The position numbers and the translations under genes are program-made. Shown piece by piece: positions 44,745 through 53,882 of a DNA stretch of 64,000 nt; positions within the stretch are counted from its first letter, which is position 1; every line of letters begins with the position of its first letter. Source of the stretch: Caulifigura coniformis (GTDB taxonomy: Bacteria; Planctomycetota; Planctomycetia; Planctomycetales; Planctomycetaceae); contig NZ_CP036271.1 of NCBI RefSeq assembly GCF_007745175.1, forward strand, positions 5,964,314 to 6,028,313. Reading direction: 5' to 3'. The notes under the pieces are model-generated. The model searched no databases. It was not told where the DNA came from and saw nothing but the letters and a program-made list of their open reading frames with translations.

Positions 44745-45791
44745 TCAGGCCGCCTGGCGTGTTTCGACGGCGGTTGCCCCGAGGATGACATCCAGCACGG
44801 TGTCCGCGTCGGTCGTCAGCCAGCGTCGTCCGGGATCGTCGTCCGCCGGCGTCGGCGCTTCGAGAACCCGGTCATAGTCCCAGTGATCAGAGCCGATGGC
44901 CATGCCGGCATCCTCGAGGTGGACCGCGTTGGCCTGTTGCTCCCATTGATCGGGCAGCGGGACGACGCAGACCGGTTTACCGAGCAGGAACCCCTCGGCC
45001 GGCGTGGTCAGCCCGGCTGTCGTGATGACGCCCCGGCTGGAGGCGAGGTCCAGCAGCATCTGCTGGCGGCTGGATGGCTGAAAGCGGACATATCCCGCCT
45101 GGCCGCGTGGAAACGCGTCGAATCCGTAGGCGCGAACGGGAATTCGCCGGTCGCTGGCCCACGCAATCAGGCGCTCGGCCTCGCCGTCCATCACAAAGGA
45201 ATGGTTGTAGACGACGACATGGTCCCCGACGGTCGGCCGCAACGAGAAGAGTTCGGGCCGGATGACTGGAGGAACGCAGCGGTGGGACTGCGGGGAGTAG
45301 TGGTAGCCGTGTTTGCGATCGGCCCCGAGAGTAAACAGCCGGATCATCGTGCGGACGAGCCGGGCGTGAATGGATGTCGGGGCCGGAGTTGGAACGGCCG
45401 GATCGAGGAGGGCGACCTGCCGGCAGACGGAAACGACCTCGCACGGCGGGTCGAGCAGGGGGGAGGCCGTCAGCGGCTCAAAATCGCTGATGATCAGTCG
45501 CGGCTGGAATTCCTGGATCATCCGCCTGAGCGACTTCAGGCTCTGGAGCAGCGCGGGAGAGGAATGGAACCAGTTCCGGAGGGTCCTGCCGACGTCCGCA
45601 TGCCCGTTCTCGATGGCGTAAACGAGGCCAGTCACGTGCTGGTGCCAGGAGAATTGATAGTTCGCCGGAGGCGTCGGTCCGGAGGAGATGACGCGCACGT
45701 CGTGTCCGCGGGCCTCAAGCAGCGGCACGAGGACGGCCGCCTTTCCGAGATGTCCCTGGCCCTGGCTGTTGCAGCCGTAAACAATCCGCAT
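44745..45791 (-). CDS. GT-B type glycosyltransferase
   Basis: The 348-residue product starts MRIVYGCNSQGQGHLGKAA, the N-terminal Gly-rich loop of GT-B glycosyltransferases of the MJ1255/MurG-like kind. The C-terminal domain has QQMLLDLASSRGVITTAGLTTPAEGFLLGKPVCVVPL and QWEQQANAVHLED, the donor-binding region. These enzymes add sugars to lipids or polymers at the cytoplasmic membrane face. The ATG at 45791 is the family start; the open frame to 46121 is not coding. Acceptor unknown. Confidence 0.8.
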   Translation of the reverse strand: MRIVYGCNSQGQGHLGKAAVLVPLLEARGHDVRVISSGPTPPANYQFSWHQHVTGLVYAIENGHADVGRTLRNWFHSSPALLQSLKSLRRMIQEFQPRLIISDFEPLTASPLLDPPCEVVSVCRQVALLDPAVPTPAPTSIHARLVRTMIRLFTLGADRKHGYHYSPQSHRCVPPVIRPELFSLRPTVGDHVVVYNHSFVMDGEAERLIAWASDRRIPVRAYGFDAFPRGQAGYVRFQPSSRQQMLLDLASSRGVITTAGLTTPAEGFLLGKPVCVVPLPDQWEQQANAVHLEDAGMAIGSDHWDYDRVLEAPTPADDDPGRRWLTTDADTVLDVILGATAVETRQAA

Positions 45792-46023
45792 CCGAGCGTC
45801 CAACGAGGCCGGGCGACAGAAGGAGCGCCCTCCATCCATGCGCGTCGGCCGGCCGGGCCGGTCAACTTGACCCTGTTTCCTCATTCCGGAGGGCCTCGGC
45901 GAGAGGCATTGAAGCTCTGCCGCAACCTTCCCCCCGAACTCTCCAATCCGCGGCTTGTCCCGGCCGACGGGACACCGGTACTCTTCAGGAACCGTTGCAG
46001 TTCCGACCCCTGACGAGGGCAGC

Positions 46024-49000
46024 ATGAGGCGTCGCGAGAAGTTCGGTTTCCAGTTGGCATTCGTCGCGATGGCGATCTGTCTGTGCGCCCCGGCATCCGA
46101 CGCGGCCGAGCCGCATCTCAAGTTCCTCTCCGGCCTTAAGGAACGCGGCTATTTCAACACCGCGCTCGAATACCTGCAGACACTCGAGAATGACCCTGCG
46201 ACGCCGGCAGATGTCCGGACCGTCGTTCCTTACGAGCGGGCACAGATCCTGATCCACGGCGGAGGCGGGGCCGTCTCGCTCGAGGAGCAGCGTGCCCAAC
46301 TCGACCTGGCGGAGACGAACCTCGATCGCTTCATCAAAGCGGCCCCGACGCATCCGTACGTGGCTCGCGCGAACGCCGATCGGGCGGATCTTCTGAAGCG
46401 GAGAGCCCAGGTCGACGTGTGGGATGCCGATGCGTCGAGCCAGCCCGCCCAGCAGCGTGAATTGCAGACCCGCGCCCGCACTTTTCTGACGCAGGCGCAG
46501 GCCATCATCGGGGCGGCGGTGACGCAGCATGAAAAGGCGTTCAAGGAGTTTCCGACGTTCATTCCGGAGTCCGAGAAGGAACGCCGCGCGGCCCGCGACG
46601 AAGCGGCCGATCGCTACATGCTCGCGCAGCTCGACGCGGCCGAGATCGCGTACTGGCACGCAAGAACCTTTCCGGCGGGAAGCGACGAACGGAAGAAGGC
46701 GTTGACGGCGGCTCGCGCCGCTTTCGAGACCGTCGCCCAGAAATACACGCAGGGCGTCGCGGGTGTGTACGCACACCTGTGGGAGGGAAAATGCTTTGAA
46801 GAACTCGGCGAGGCCGGGAAGGCCCTGGGGATCTACAAGCAGGTCCTCGATCACGAAGACAATCAGTCGGTGATGTTGAGCCTGAAGGACACGGCCCTGC
46901 ATTTTCGCCTGGTCTGCCTGAACACCGATCAGCGGAAGGATTACGGCGTCGTGATCGACGAAGCCGAGGGATGGCTGCGTCAGAATCCCGGTCGCGCGTC
47001 CACCCCTTCTGGGATCGGCATCCAGTGGGAGCTCTGCCGGGCGCTCGAATCGCTCGGCAACGAGCGGACCCGCAGCGAAACCCAGCGCCGGGCGGACCTC
47101 AGCCAGGCGATGGAGCGGGCGCGAACGGTCAGCCGCCTCGGCGGCGAGCACAAGGCGCAGGCGGCCCGCATGGTCCAGCGGTTGACGGTCGCTCTTGATC
47201 GCAAGGGGGCCGTTCCTCGTGATTTCGAAGGCGCCTATGCCGCTGGATCGGCGATTGTCGAAGAAGCCGGAAAATCGGGGGACGCCTACCGCACGGCCGT
47301 CGCCAACGGTGACACCAAGGCCTCGGCCGAAATCATGCGCACCCTTCGCGCCTCGGGCGACGAGGCGGCGAAGATGTTCACTCTGGCCCTCTCACTGCGC
47401 ACGCCGCGGACCGAGCCGGAGAAATCGGCGACAGCCCGCCTGCAGCTGGCCTATGCCCGCTTCCTGCAGGGACGGTATCTCGACTGTGCCGTCATTGCCG
47501 ATCACCAGATGCGAACCTACGCCGGTGAATCCCAGGACGTGGCCCGCGAAGCGGGCTTCCTCGCGATGTCGGCCCTCGATGCCGCGCTTGCTTCCGGCCC
47601 GCGCGGAGCGGCGTTCGAATCCGACTGGATGCGGTCCATCGGGGAGCACATGATTGCCAAATGGCCCGAGTCGGATCGCTCTCACGAAGCCAAAATGCTT
47701 CTGGGGCGTTCGGCGTGGAACCAGCAACAGTTCCTCGAAGCGGCGAAATGGTGGACCGCAGTTCCGCCGGCGGCCTCGCAGTTTGCCACGGCCCAGATCA
47801 GCGCGGGCCAGGCGTACTGGAAACGCTACGTCGAGGCGTCGCAGATGCCCGCGGCGGAGCGTCCGTCCAGCGAAGAATTGAACGGGTGGAAATCGCAGGC
47901 GGTCAAGGCGCTGGAGCGAGGTGTCGCGCAGCGGCAGTCGAGTCTTTCGAGTTCCGCTGCCACGCCCGACGATCTCGTGCTCGGAAAACTCGTTCTCGCC
48001 CAGATCCGGAACCTGGATGGCCAGTACAACGGCCCCGGAGGACGTGATGGTGCGATTGAACTGCTGACGAAAGCTCCGCATTCGGTGATCGCCGCGGTGA
48101 CTGTCGAAGAAGGAGAGGCCCGGCCGGCAGACGGCTCGAAAGCGAAAAGCGCGAAGGTCGCGAGTTTCGCCTATCAGCAGTTGCTGCGGAGCTATGTGGG
48201 AATTCGCGATCTGAAGGCCGCACGCGATGTGATGCAGAAGCTGGAACTGGTGGCCGGATCCGACAATCCCCAGGCGCTGACGGCGATCTACGTTGAATTC
48301 GGTCGTGAGCTGCAGCGGGAATTCAATCAGCTCCGCGCGATCGGCCAGTCCGAGCGCGCAACCAAGACCCGCGAAGCCTTTGAGGACTTCCTGAACGACC
48401 TTGCGGCCCGTTCCGAGGGGCAGTCGCTGACGTCGCTGCTCTGGATTGCGGAGACGTATGCGGGCCTTGCGGACGATGCCCGCAACTCATCAGAGAACTC
48501 GCAGACATATGTTCAGAAGAGTGCGGAAATCTACTCCCGAATTCTGAGCCGGGCCGACGAACCGGGTTTCCTGCCGTCGCCGACTTACAAGGTGGCCATT
48601 CGTTTGAACCTGGCGGTGAACCAGCGCCGGCAGAAGGATTTCACCGCCGCCGAACAGACATTGAATGGTCTCCTCACCGAGAACGCATCCGCTCCGGACA
48701 TCCAGGCCGAAGCGGCCACGCTTTACCAGGAATGGGGCATTTCGGAGGGAGCCGAGGGGCAGACCAAGGTGTTGATTGCGCTTTCCGGTCGTCGCGCACC
48801 GCCAGAAGTGTGGGGCTGGAGCAAGCTGATCCAGCGATTGCAGCGGGAGCCCCCCGCGCGTCGGACAGAGGCGCTGAACCGGCTGCTGATCGACGCCCGG
48901 GCCAATCATGCCGCGGCGGCGATCGCCATGGCCGGGCTGGTGGCCGCCCCTCAGGACAAGAAGCACCACCTCGACGTCGCGCGGCACGCGGTCTTCTCAT

Positions 49001-49371
49001 TCATTCGCTCGACTCCCGAGGTCAGCGCAGAAGATTACGACCGCTTCAACCGCCTCTACGCATCGATCCTCAAGGATTCCCAGCAGCCCGTGACGCCCTT
49101 GCCTCGCGATCCCGCGAAGCTGGTGCAGCCTGCCACCAGCAGCCCGGTCGCGGCCACCGCGTCAAGCGCCGAGACGGCCAGGCAGACCCCGGCCACGGCG
49201 CTGGTACCTCCGGTGAAATCGGGGTCGGCGCTCCTCGTGCCCCTGATCATCGGCGTCGGCCTCGCCGCCGCCGGCGGCATGGTCTTCTACTGGTATAAGC
49301 AGCAGTCGGAAAAGCGCCGGCGGCGCCTCGAGAGGCGACGATCGGCCGGAACTTCAAAAAGCCCGGCATAG
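46024..49371 (+). CDS. Large exported repeat protein with C-terminal membrane anchor
   Basis: With the ATG at 46024 (GAGGGC before it) the product has 1115 residues. It starts with a signal peptide (QLAFVAMAICLCAPASDA) and ends with one membrane segment (LLVPLIIGVGLAAAGGMVFYWY) and a basic cytoplasmic tail. The body is helical, with tetratricopeptide-like units such as YFNTALEYLQTLENDP and GEAGKALGIYKQVLDHED. Planctomycetes carry such envelope proteins. The next gene, also a repeat protein, is 58 bases downstream, so the pair is likely an operon. Function unknown. Confidence 0.75.
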   Translation: MRRREKFGFQLAFVAMAICLCAPASDAAEPHLKFLSGLKERGYFNTALEYLQTLENDPATPADVRTVVPYERAQILIHGGGGAVSLEEQRAQLDLAETNLDRFIKAAPTHPYVARANADRADLLKRRAQVDVWDADASSQPAQQRELQTRARTFLTQAQAIIGAAVTQHEKAFKEFPTFIPESEKERRAARDEAADRYMLAQLDAAEIAYWHARTFPAGSDERKKALTAARAAFETVAQKYTQGVAGVYAHLWEGKCFEELGEAGKALGIYKQVLDHEDNQSVMLSLKDTALHFRLVCLNTDQRKDYGVVIDEAEGWLRQNPGRASTPSGIGIQWELCRALESLGNERTRSETQRRADLSQAMERARTVSRLGGEHKAQAARMVQRLTVALDRKGAVPRDFEGAYAAGSAIVEEAGKSGDAYRTAVANGDTKASAEIMRTLRASGDEAAKMFTLALSLRTPRTEPEKSATARLQLAYARFLQGRYLDCAVIADHQMRTYAGESQDVAREAGFLAMSALDAALASGPRGAAFESDWMRSIGEHMIAKWPESDRSHEAKMLLGRSAWNQQQFLEAAKWWTAVPPAASQFATAQISAGQAYWKRYVEASQMPAAERPSSEELNGWKSQAVKALERGVAQRQSSLSSSAATPDDLVLGKLVLAQIRNLDGQYNGPGGRDGAIELLTKAPHSVIAAVTVEEGEARPADGSKAKSAKVASFAYQQLLRSYVGIRDLKAARDVMQKLELVAGSDNPQALTAIYVEFGRELQREFNQLRAIGQSERATKTREAFEDFLNDLAARSEGQSLTSLLWIAETYAGLADDARNSSENSQTYVQKSAEIYSRILSRADEPGFLPSPTYKVAIRLNLAVNQRRQKDFTAAEQTLNGLLTENASAPDIQAEAATLYQEWGISEGAEGQTKVLIALSGRRAPPEVWGWSKLIQRLQREPPARRTEALNRLLIDARANHAAAAIAMAGLVAAPQDKKHHLDVARHAVFSFIRSTPEVSAEDYDRFNRLYASILKDSQQPVTPLPRDPAKLVQPATSSPVAATASSAETARQTPATALVPPVKSGSALLVPLIIGVGLAAAGGMVFYWYKQQSEKRRRRLERRRSAGTSKSPA

Positions 49372-49429
49372 CGCACTCGACTGTCTCCATCGAACCATTC
49401 CTTCGATCTTTCAACGGAAAAATCCCGTG

Positions 49430-50488
49430 ATGGCTTCCCGGTCCCTGATCGCCACGCTCGTTGTAGTCGCCGTTCAGAGCCCTCTCTTCGCGATCGATCT
49501 CGTGCATCGCAAGAGTTCCGACAAAACGGTGGGCGGCGAAGTGACGAAGAACACTCGCGAAGGCGTGACCGTTACGCAACAGGTCGGCATGAAGGAGGAA
49601 ATGGTCCCCGCGGCCGACATCGCGTACATCGAGTGGGATGCGGAGCCCGGTCCGGTAAAGCTCGGGCGCGGCAGCTCGACGACAGGCGCCTACGACGAGG
49701 CGATCAAGCAGTACCAGGAGGCGGTGAAGGCCGTCGCATCATCGAAGGAGGGCCTCAAGGTCGACGTCCAGTTCGGATTGGCGCGTGCCATGGCCCGGAA
49801 GGCGATTCGCTCGGGAGAAGAGCTGCCGGACGCCGTCGCCGCGATGAAGGCATTTGTGAATGCCAACCGCGAAAACTTCCGGTACTACGAATCGGAGCTG
49901 CTGCTGGGAGAGCTGAGTCTCGCCTCGAACGATTTCGCGTCCGCCCGGCAGGCCTATCAGTCGGCCGCCGAATCGTCGTCGGGCGAGTTCCAGCGGGCGG
50001 GCAAGATCGGAGTCGCTCGCGCGACGCTCGGTCGTGGCGATGTGGCCGCCGCCAAAGCGCTCTTCGGCGAAGTGGCCGCGCTGCCGACCGGATCGCCTGC
50101 GGAAGAGAGCAGCCGGTTGGAGGCGATCCTTGGTCAGGCGCTCTGCCTGCTGCAGGAGAAAGATCACGCCGGAGCGCGCAAGCTCGTCGACAAGGTGATC
50201 GAAGAAGCGAAGCCGCAGGATGCGGCGATTCAGGCGGAAGCCTATCTGCGACAGGGGGACCTGCTGGCTTCGGACGGAGCGAATCCGAAGGCGGCCATCC
50301 TGGCCTACCTGCATGTCGACGTGATCCCCGAGTTTGCCGTTCAGCGGGACATGCACGCCGAAGCGCTCTTTCAACTGGCCAGGTTGTGGCCGGCCGTCGG
50401 TGAAGCGGATCGTGGTGCCGATGCGGCGAACCGCCTCAAGTCGCAGTATCCCGATAGCGCCTGGAATCGTCGGCTGACGGGGAAGTAG
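49430..50488 (+). CDS. Exported tetratricopeptide-like protein
   Basis: The 352-residue product starts MASRSLIATLVVVAVQSPLFA, a signal peptide with a cleavage site. A SH3-like strand region (SDKTVGGEVTKNTREGVTV) leads to helical repeats: EAIKQYQEAVKAVAS, DFASARQAYQSAAES and DHAGARKLVDKVIEEA. The start at ATG 49430 is preferred over the GTG three bases before it. The pair with the 1115-residue protein could form an envelope complex. In related genomes such genes often sit with ExbB/TolR genes, none of which is present here. Confidence 0.72.
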   Translation: MASRSLIATLVVVAVQSPLFAIDLVHRKSSDKTVGGEVTKNTREGVTVTQQVGMKEEMVPAADIAYIEWDAEPGPVKLGRGSSTTGAYDEAIKQYQEAVKAVASSKEGLKVDVQFGLARAMARKAIRSGEELPDAVAAMKAFVNANRENFRYYESELLLGELSLASNDFASARQAYQSAAESSSGEFQRAGKIGVARATLGRGDVAAAKALFGEVAALPTGSPAEESSRLEAILGQALCLLQEKDHAGARKLVDKVIEEAKPQDAAIQAEAYLRQGDLLASDGANPKAAILAYLHVDVIPEFAVQRDMHAEALFQLARLWPAVGEADRGADAANRLKSQYPDSAWNRRLTGK

Positions 50489-50584
50489 GAGGGCGTCTCA
50501 CCTGCCGTCGCGGCGCGCGAGTCGATCCCCGGACAGCCTCCGGGGTCTGCGATGGTGAACGCGTGATCTCGCGGGCGCGTCGTC

Positions 50585-51061
50585 TCAGGGCGCCTTGGCC
50601 GCATGGCTTTGTTTGAGGATGTCGGCCAGGCCGAACTCAAAGACGAAGTTCTTCTGATCGGCGGCCGCTCCTGCAGTCTCGGCATCGAGGTGCGAGAAGA
50701 TGATCTCGCATTCGGCAACGAGCTTCTCGCCGACGTGGGCCTGCAGTTCGACAAGGCCTCCTTCATCGCGCGCTTCGATCAGCTTCGCGGAATAGATGAG
50801 CGTGTCGCCCGGGCGAACCCAGTGATGAAACTGGACCTTTGGCACTTTCGCGAGCACGACGATGTGCTCGAAATTCGACTTCTCGCCGAGAAGGATTCCG
50901 CCCGTCTGCGCCATGCCTTCGAGCATCAGCGAACCGGGCATCACCGGGAACCCCGGATAGTGGTCGTGCAGGTGCTCCTCGGCGAGCGTGACGTTCTTGA
51001 TCGCCTTGGCGCTCTTGCCGCTCTCGAATTCCAGGAAGCGGTCGATCCAGAACCAGCGCAT
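50585..51061 (-). CDS. FabZ-like 3-hydroxyacyl-ACP dehydratase (first copy)
   Basis: The 158-residue product has the hotdog-fold active site HYPGFPVMPGSLMLEGMAQ with His34 and Glu48. FabZ dehydrates 3-hydroxyacyl-ACP in fatty acid elongation. The ATG at 51061 is the family start. It is last in a minus-strand cluster after ACP, FabG and a second FabZ-like gene, so these four likely act together. Whether they make ordinary fatty acids or a special lipid is not clear. Confidence 0.82.
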   Translation of the reverse strand: MRWFWIDRFLEFESGKSAKAIKNVTLAEEHLHDHYPGFPVMPGSLMLEGMAQTGGILLGEKSNFEHIVVLAKVPKVQFHHWVRPGDTLIYSAKLIEARDEGGLVELQAHVGEKLVAECEIIFSHLDAETAGAAADQKNFVFEFGLADILKQSHAAKAP

Positions 51062-51154
51062 CGGTGAAACTCCGGGTGAAAACAAACGAGGCCGGATGAT
51101 GAATCCGGCCTCGGCAACGTGCAAGCGGTCCGCGGAAGGACCGGCTCGATGAAC

Positions 51155-51541
51155 TCAGCCAAGCTTTCCGGCGATGAACTTGCAGACCATGTCGACGGTG
51201 AACAGGTCCTGGATGTTTTCGACCTTCGGATTCGCGGCGAGCTTGTCGATGTCCGCGTGCGGCATGCGCTTGCGGAGTTCGGCAATGCCGGACGGCGTGA
51301 TCGCGCCGTCCTGGACGAAGCCCGAGTCGGCGGCGGTGATGTTCTCGGGGAACAGTTCGCCGCGGGGGATCTTGATGTCGAAGTTCTTCTCGAGCCGGAA
51401 GACGATGTCGAGGAAATCGATCGATTCGGCGCCCAGGTCGCCGATCAGCGTGGCCTGCGGCGTGACTTCATCGTCGTCGACGCCGAGGGCGTCCACGAGA
51501 GTTTCACGAACCTTTTCAAACACCTCTTGTTGTGACGCCAT
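51155..51541 (-). CDS. Acyl carrier protein with an extended middle
   Basis: The 128-residue product has the phosphopantetheine site Ser40 in DLGAESIDFLDI. It is much longer than a usual 77-residue ACP: about 40 residues (from TAADSGFVQDGAITPSG through PHADIDKLAANP) lie between the third helix region and the last helix. Such long ACPs occur in planctomycetes and some other phyla. It shares a cluster with FabG and two FabZ-like dehydratases, and AcpS at 41449 can modify it. Confidence 0.85.
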   Translation of the reverse strand: MASQQEVFEKVRETLVDALGVDDDEVTPQATLIGDLGAESIDFLDIVFRLEKNFDIKIPRGELFPENITAADSGFVQDGAITPSGIAELRKRMPHADIDKLAANPKVENIQDLFTVDMVCKFIAGKLG

Positions 51542-51819
51542 GGAAAGCTGCTCCCGAAAGCGAGTTCGTCCGCGATTTGGAGGGGGACGTTTCGCCGATG
51601 CACCAATATGAACTCACCACGGCGGGCCGCGCGATGGTGCGTGGCCGGCCTGCCGTCTCCACATGTCCGGTCGTCTCGTCCCACCGCTTGCGCGGACCCA
51701 CGGGACGAAAAGCCGGGTCTCTAGAATCTCCGGTCAGCGCCCTGGCGTTTCATGAACGGAACTCCTTCCGTCCCTGCGCCGCCCGGGCCTGGGCCGGCAT
51801 CTCCAGTTGTCGTCTTGTC

Positions 51820-52572
51820 TTAAAATCCGCCGAGTGTGAGGCCGCCATCAACGGTCAGGGTCACCCCCGTGACGTAGGACGCCTCATCGCTCGCCAGGAA
51901 CAGCACCGCGTTGGCGATGTCTTCCGGTTTCCCGAGCCGCTTCAGCGGAACACCGTCCTTGATCTTCGATTCCGCTGCATTGCGGACGGCCTGAGTCATA
52001 TCGGTTTCAATGAATCCGGGGGCCACAGCATTCACTGTGATATTTCGCCGCCCGATCTCGGTCGCCAGGCAACGCGTCAGGCCCTGGATGCCGCCTTTGC
52101 TGGCTGCATAGTTCACCTGACCCTGGTTGCCGAACTCCGCCGCGACGCTCGACATATTGATGATCCGGCCGTAACGCTGGCCCATCATCTGCCGCACCGC
52201 TGCGTGACAGAAGTTGTAGACGCCCGTGAGGTTTGTGTCGATAACAGCCTGCCAGTCCGGGCGTTCCATCGTGGCGAGCAGGCCGTCTTTGATGATGCCG
52301 GCGTTGTTCACGAGGATGTCCAGGCGGCCCCACTTCGCGACGACTTCGGCCACAATGCGGTCCGAGTCTTCCGTGGACGCCACATCTCCTTGAATGGCAA
52401 TGACTTCGCGTCCCTGGGCGGTCTGCTCGGAGGCGAGGGCATTGGCTGCCTCCTGGCTTCCCTTGTAGACGAACGCCACTTTAGCCCCTTCGCGGGCCAG
52501 CGTCTCCACGATGGCCCGGCCGATGCCGCGGCTGCCGCCAGTGACGAGTGCAACTTTCCCTGAAACTCTCAT
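51820..52572 (-). CDS. fabG: 3-oxoacyl-ACP reductase
   Basis: The 250-residue product has TGGSRGIG (residues 11-18), NNAG, Asn114, Ser142, Tyr155 and Lys159, the full short-chain dehydrogenase set. The C terminus GVTLTVDGGLTL fits FabG. It reduces 3-oxoacyl-ACP with NADPH in fatty acid elongation. It sits in the minus-strand ACP/dehydratase cluster, with a gap of 278 bases to the ACP gene downstream and 75 bases from the second dehydratase gene upstream. Confidence 0.93.
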   Translation of the reverse strand: MRVSGKVALVTGGSRGIGRAIVETLAREGAKVAFVYKGSQEAANALASEQTAQGREVIAIQGDVASTEDSDRIVAEVVAKWGRLDILVNNAGIIKDGLLATMERPDWQAVIDTNLTGVYNFCHAAVRQMMGQRYGRIINMSSVAAEFGNQGQVNYAASKGGIQGLTRCLATEIGRRNITVNAVAPGFIETDMTQAVRNAAESKIKDGVPLKRLGKPEDIANAVLFLASDEASYVTGVTLTVDGGLTLGGF

Positions 52573-52647
52573 GTTCCCTGCTTCCTGATGTCCGGAAGGG
52601 TTGATCGGTGACCGCGGACGAACTGCGAAATCTGCAGTTGTCGTGGA

Positions 52648-53121
52648 TCAGCTGCCCTTCCAGAGGACTGCGAATTCCTTGCGGAGAGACTCCACCCCCC
52701 TGGCATCCGAGGAGGCCAGTGCGGGATTCTCCGTCTTCTGGTTGAACTGTTCCAGGATCAGCCGCGCGCTGACCGTCGACACGCCGTCCACGCTGCCGTT
52801 GGCTTTGAACGTGTACTGGTGGCCGTTCTGGCTTTGGATGACCGACTCAATCTCGAGGGTCTGCCCCGGACGCAGGAAATTGTTGAACTTCACGGCCTTG
52901 GCTTCGCGCAGCAGCACGGTGCTGTACTCGAAGTTTTCCGTGTGACGCATCAACCAGGCGGACGACTGCACGAGTGCTTCGACCATCAGCACGCCCGGCA
53001 TCACAGGGAATCCGGGAAAATGGTCCTGAAGATACTCCTCGGCGAGAGAGAGCAACTTGACCGTCGTGATCTTGCGACCGGCTTCGAGGGACGAGATGCG
53101 GTCGATCAGCGAGAATCGCAC
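52648..53121 (-). CDS. FabZ-like 3-hydroxyacyl-ACP dehydratase (second copy)
   Basis: The 157-residue product has HFPGFPVMPGVLMVEALVQ with His34 and Glu48 in the same positions as the first copy at 50585. Both copies keep the catalytic pair, so both may be active with different chain specificity. Sequence outside the motif differs clearly. It is the first gene of the cluster. Whether it acts as a dehydratase or a thioesterase-like hotdog protein cannot be told. Confidence 0.8.
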   Translation of the reverse strand: MRFSLIDRISSLEAGRKITTVKLLSLAEEYLQDHFPGFPVMPGVLMVEALVQSSAWLMRHTENFEYSTVLLREAKAVKFNNFLRPGQTLEIESVIQSQNGHQYTFKANGSVDGVSTVSARLILEQFNQKTENPALASSDARGVESLRKEFAVLWKGS

Positions 53122-53384
53122 GGACGAAAGCCTTGATGGCCAGGGCGAATGAAAAGCGGAAAGTCTATCGGGGGACAGGTTTCAAGCAAGTCTGAGTTCC
53201 TGCTTGCAAGGGGGATCCCCTCAGTTCGACCCCGGGCAGCTGCCGATTCTGCGCCAGATGGTCACGACAGGGCCATCCGTGACCGTGTTGACGTTGCGTT
53301 GGCCGGAAAAGTCCGCGTAAGTTCCCGCCCCTTCGTGCGGGCCGTTCCCTTCCCTTGCCGGTTTTTTGCCCCCTGCCGACACGA

Positions 53385-53876
53385 ATGAACGGACGTCGAA
53401 CTTTCTTGCGCCGCCTGGCCACCCTTGTGGCCGGTGTGGGCAGCCCTGTCTGGATGACCTCCTGCGGAGCGCTGATCCATCCCGAACGCGTCGGACAGCC
53501 CCGGACCGGACGTCTCGATCCCAGCGTTGTCCTGCTCGACGGCCTCGGCCTGTTGCTGTTCCTGGTTCCGGGCGTCATCGCGTTCATCGTCGACTTTGCG
53601 ACCGGCGCCATCTACATGCCGCCGGAACACTACGGTCTCAAAGATGATCCGGAGCGGACGACGAACGGGCTCGTGAAGATCCAGGTCTCGGAACCCCTCA
53701 CACGTGAGCGCGTCGAGCAGGTCGTCAGCCGGGCCAGCGGGCGCCCGGTCGAACTGAAGCCCGGCGTCTACCGGGCGGAGTCAGTGAACTCGCTGAAGGA
53801 ATATCCCCAGGCGGTGGCGCTGCTGGAATCGCGCTCGGCCAGCGCGGAAGTGATTTTCCGCTGCCAGTCCCCCTGA
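53385..53876 (+). CDS. Small lipoprotein-like exported protein
   Basis: With the ATG at 53385 the product has 163 residues. The start MNGRRTFLRRLATLVAGVG has a twin-Arg pattern, and MTSCGALIHPERVGQ gives a possible lipid-attachment Cys. A second hydrophobic stretch (VVLLDGLGLLLFLVPGVIAFIVDF) is conserved-looking and may be a membrane segment. The rest is soluble. No known family. It ends six bases from the converging hydrolase gene. Confidence 0.55.
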   Translation: MNGRRTFLRRLATLVAGVGSPVWMTSCGALIHPERVGQPRTGRLDPSVVLLDGLGLLLFLVPGVIAFIVDFATGAIYMPPEHYGLKDDPERTTNGLVKIQVSEPLTRERVEQVVSRASGRPVELKPGVYRAESVNSLKEYPQAVALLESRSASAEVIFRCQSP

Positions 53877-53882
53877 ACCCGT

